The notes below the pieces were generated by a model that saw only the letters and a program-made list of their open reading frames with translations, made no database searches and had not been told where the DNA came from. A stretch of 25,634 nucleotides of DNA. It comes from Synergistaceae bacterium UBA5560. Lineage in GTDB: Bacteria; Synergistota; Synergistia; Synergistales; Aminiphilaceae. Location of the stretch: assembly GCA_002425685.1 (NCBI GenBank), contig DIMS01000091.1:30649-56282 (forward strand), in the 5' to 3' direction. The translations under genes were made by a program, and so were the position numbers. This document shows, piece after piece, positions 23,895 to 25,634 of this stretch (positions within the stretch are counted from its first letter, which is position 1; the number at the start of each line of letters is the position of its first letter).

Positions 23895-25430
23895 CTACTC
23901 CCACTCGATGGTCGCGGGAGGCTTCCCCGTCACGTCCATCACAACCCGGTTGATACCTGGAATTTCGTTGCAGATCCGTCGCGATACCTTATCCACCAGA
24001 TCCTCCGGCAGGCGGTACCAGTCGGCGGTCATGCCGTCCTGGGCCTCAACGGCACGGAGCACCGCCACCTCCGCGTAGGTACGGACATCTCCCATGACGC
24101 CCACACTGCGCACAGGAAGAAGAACGCAGAAGGCCTGCCAGATCTTCCGATAGAGGCCGGCATCCCGAATGGCCTCAAGGAAGATCGCGTCGGCCCTGCG
24201 CAACACATCCAGTCTTTCCGGTGTGATCTCGCCGAGACAGCGTACAGCGAGCCCAGGCCCCGGAAAGGGATGCCGTTCGAGAATGCGCTCCGGAAGTCCA
24301 AGCAGGGCACCGATCTTCCGCACCTCGTCCTTGAAGAGATCCCGAAGCGGTTCGAGCACGGCAAGACGCATCATCTCGGGCAGTCCGCCCACATTGTGAT
24401 GGGTCTTGATCACCGCCGCTCCCTTGCCTTTGTGTCCGCTCTCGATCACATCGGGATAGAGCGTTCCCTGAAGGAGCCACTCCGCACCGCCGACCTCCTC
24501 AGCTTTTTCCTCGAAGACGCGGACAAAGACTTCTCCGATGATCTTTCGTTTTCGCTCCGGCTCGACGACTCCCGCGAGGGCATCGAGAAAACGGGCCGAG
24601 GCATCGGCGAAGTGGACCTTCAACCCCAGCGTCTCGTACGCTTCGAGCACCTCCTCCGCCTCGTTTCGCCGCAGAAGGCCGTTGTCCACGAAAATGCACT
24701 CGAGCCGGTCTCCGATGGCACGGCTCGTCAGAAGCGCCGCCACACTCGAATCCACTCCTCCGGAAAGACCGCAGACCACCCGGCTGTTCCCGACCCTTTT
24801 CCGGATCTCCTCCGTCATGGAGGTGACCCATTCGCCGAGGTTCCAGGTGGGCTCGCAGCGGCAGACCTTGAAAAGGAAATTGCTCAGAATCTCCCGTCCT
24901 CCCGCGGTGTGCACCACTTCGGGATGAAACTGAATGGCGTAGATCCCCCGCTCAGGAAGGGCAAACCCTGCGGGAATTCCGGACTCGCTCTGTGCAATGG
25001 TTGCGGCATTCACCGGCAGTTCCGCCACCTGGTCCCAGTGGCTCATCCACACCGTAAGCTCTCCGGAAAGGCCATCGAAGAGGGTACTCTCCCGAAGACG
25101 CACACGGGTTCGCCCGTACTCCGCCCTGGAACCTTTCTCCACCCTGCCTCCGAGACGCTGGGCGAGTACCTGCATGCCGTAGCAGATACCAAGGATCGGA
25201 ATCCCGCTCTCCAGGAGCCTCGGATCCATCGACGGCGCCTCTTCGTCGCGGACGCTGGACGGCCCCCCCGAAAGAATGATGCCCCTGGGGGGGTCGGTAA
25301 GGAGTGTCGTCACATCCGCATCCCAGGGAAGGATTTCGCTGTAGACCTTCATCTCCCGCACGCGCCGGGCAATGAGCTGCGTATACTGAGACCCGTAATC
25401 CAACACGATGATGGTGTCTGATTTCTTCAT
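23895..25430 (-). CDS. guaA: GMP synthase (glutamine-hydrolysing)
   Basis: GuaA converts XMP to GMP using ATP and glutamine, the last step of guanine nucleotide synthesis. The 511-residue protein has an N-terminal class I glutamine amidotransferase domain with Cys83 (GICYGMQ), His169 and Glu171 (FHPEV). An ATP-pyrophosphatase domain follows with the PP-loop GLSGGVDSSV (221-230) and KTHHNVGGLPE. The C-terminal dimerisation domain ends GKPPATIEWE. ATG at 25430 is the only usable start: an in-frame TGA lies seven codons upstream with no alternative start codon between, and later starts would cut into the amidotransferase fold. The Shine-Dalgarno GGAGGTG is 19 bases away, with a hairpin between. 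larB and mobB follow in the same direction. Confidence 0.98.
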   Translation of the reverse strand: MKKSDTIIVLDYGSQYTQLIARRVREMKVYSEILPWDADVTTLLTDPPRGIILSGGPSSVRDEEAPSMDPRLLESGIPILGICYGMQVLAQRLGGRVEKGSRAEYGRTRVRLRESTLFDGLSGELTVWMSHWDQVAELPVNAATIAQSESGIPAGFALPERGIYAIQFHPEVVHTAGGREILSNFLFKVCRCEPTWNLGEWVTSMTEEIRKRVGNSRVVCGLSGGVDSSVAALLTSRAIGDRLECIFVDNGLLRRNEAEEVLEAYETLGLKVHFADASARFLDALAGVVEPERKRKIIGEVFVRVFEEKAEEVGGAEWLLQGTLYPDVIESGHKGKGAAVIKTHHNVGGLPEMMRLAVLEPLRDLFKDEVRKIGALLGLPERILERHPFPGPGLAVRCLGEITPERLDVLRRADAIFLEAIRDAGLYRKIWQAFCVLLPVRSVGVMGDVRTYAEVAVLRAVEAQDGMTADWYRLPEDLVDKVSRRICNEIPGINRVVMDVTGKPPATIEWE

Positions 25431-25456
25431 GCGTCGGGCCGAAGCCCTTCACCTCC
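25430..25456 (-). promoter_or_regulatory. guaA ribosome binding site with intervening UUCG hairpin
   Basis: The minus strand shows GGAGGTG (25456-25450), a 12-base hairpin GGGC-TTCG-GCCC (25447-25436), five bases, and ATG. Linear spacing from Shine-Dalgarno to ATG is 19 bases, too long; with the UUCG-capped stem folded it is about 7, which is optimal. A weaker GAAGGG overlapping the stem is 14 bases away. Confidence 0.7.
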
Positions 25457-25477
25457 AACAACAGAATCCCCTCGCAG

Positions 25478-25527
25478 GGAACCGGGGTCCGCACAGAGAC
25501 CTCCGAGAGAACGCCTTCCTGTGTTCC
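25478..25527 (-). other. Dyad in the guaA leader
   Basis: GGAAC/GTTCC (25478-25482 with 25523-25527) and CACAG/CTGTG (25492-25496 with 25519-25523, sharing one base with the outer pair) could form a bulged stem in the predicted leader of about 108 bases. It does not match the purine riboswitch core I know. Function unknown; it may be a chance fold. Confidence 0.35.
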
Positions 25528-25545
25528 GGAACAGCCTCCCGGCCA

Positions 25546-25554
25546 ATCATACCA
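25546..25554 (-). promoter_or_regulatory. Candidate extended -10 promoter for guaA-larB-mobB
   Basis: The minus strand reads TGGTATGAT: a TGn extension with TATGAT (5 of 6 matches) and no clear -35. The predicted start is near 25539, just after the terminator of the preceding gene, giving a leader of about 108 bases before guaA. Confidence 0.5.
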
Positions 25555-25578
25555 CGCCGGAAACAGGGGACTCCAGCG

Positions 25579-25604
25579 AAAAGGCCCCCGCAGTGCGGGG
25601 GCCT
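25579..25604 (-). terminator. Rho-independent terminator of the gene preceding guaA (gene outside window)
   Basis: On the minus strand a 10-base-pair stem AGGCCCCCGC/GCGGGGGCCT with an ACT loop runs into TTTT (25582-25579, partly shared with the stem end). Its orientation shows that a minus-strand gene ends to the right of the window and that guaA starts a new transcript. Confidence 0.8.
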
Positions 25605-25634
25605 CGTGTTGCGGCTCGAACAACCTCCGGGCCT

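Noticed and set aside
25431..25540. Purine riboswitch in the guaA leader
   Set aside because: The conserved loop sequences and three-way junction of the purine aptamer are not recognisable; only a weak dyad and a UUCG hairpin are present.
24952..25623. Minus-strand open frame spanning the guaA leader and its first third
   Set aside because: Its translation is an out-of-frame reading of guaA and the leader, with no start signal and no recognisable domain.
1..25634. CRISPR arrays, tRNA or rRNA genes, insertion sequences, toxin-antitoxin or phage genes
   Set aside because: No direct repeat arrays, cloverleaf-like intergenic sequence or transposase/integrase motifs were seen; intergenic gaps are too short for most of these.

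Overview
The window is a dense stretch of housekeeping genes from a GC-rich bacterium (roughly 60% GC by eye). All 24 protein genes lie on the minus strand with short gaps or overlaps, so transcription runs from right to left. No tRNA, rRNA, CRISPR array, insertion sequence or prophage gene is visible. The gene set combines rex, rqcP, a LapA-domain gene, yajC-secD-secF, radC-mreBCD-mrdA-minC and a membrane pyrophosphatase. With strong Shine-Dalgarno sequences, this suggests an anaerobic member of Synergistota or a related lineage. That placement is inference from gene content and protein style, not from a marker gene.

In transcription order from the right edge: a terminator of an unseen upstream gene (25579-25604); guaA, larB and mobB; hppA with its own promoter; dnaG-rpoD behind two tandem hairpins; rqcP, eno, ridA and rex; yajC; secD-secF behind a strong terminator; and an eleven-gene train lapA, recJ, relA/spoT, dtd, MBL hydrolase, radC, mreB, mreC, mreD, mrdA, minC. 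minC runs off the left edge. No gap without a gene exceeds 300 bases. The largest is the 204-base stretch from guaA to the right edge, which holds a leader, a promoter and a terminator.

Functionally the window joins GMP synthesis, two cofactor genes (nickel pincer nucleotide and molybdenum/tungsten cofactor), membrane bioenergetics, replication priming and the primary sigma factor, ribosome rescue, glycolysis with a redox repressor, protein export, stringent response and tRNA proofreading, and cell shape and division. The last train couples (p)ppGpp metabolism and DNA repair to the elongasome and the Min system.

I found no clearly new multi-gene system. The items worth a second look are at the nucleic-acid level: a 17-bp perfect palindrome inside the mobB reading frame, a UUCG hairpin between the guaA Shine-Dalgarno and its only usable AUG, a 13-bp dyad at the predicted hppA transcript start, tandem hairpins before dnaG, and recurrent extended -10 promoters in a genome whose primary sigma factor has a long charged N-terminal extension.
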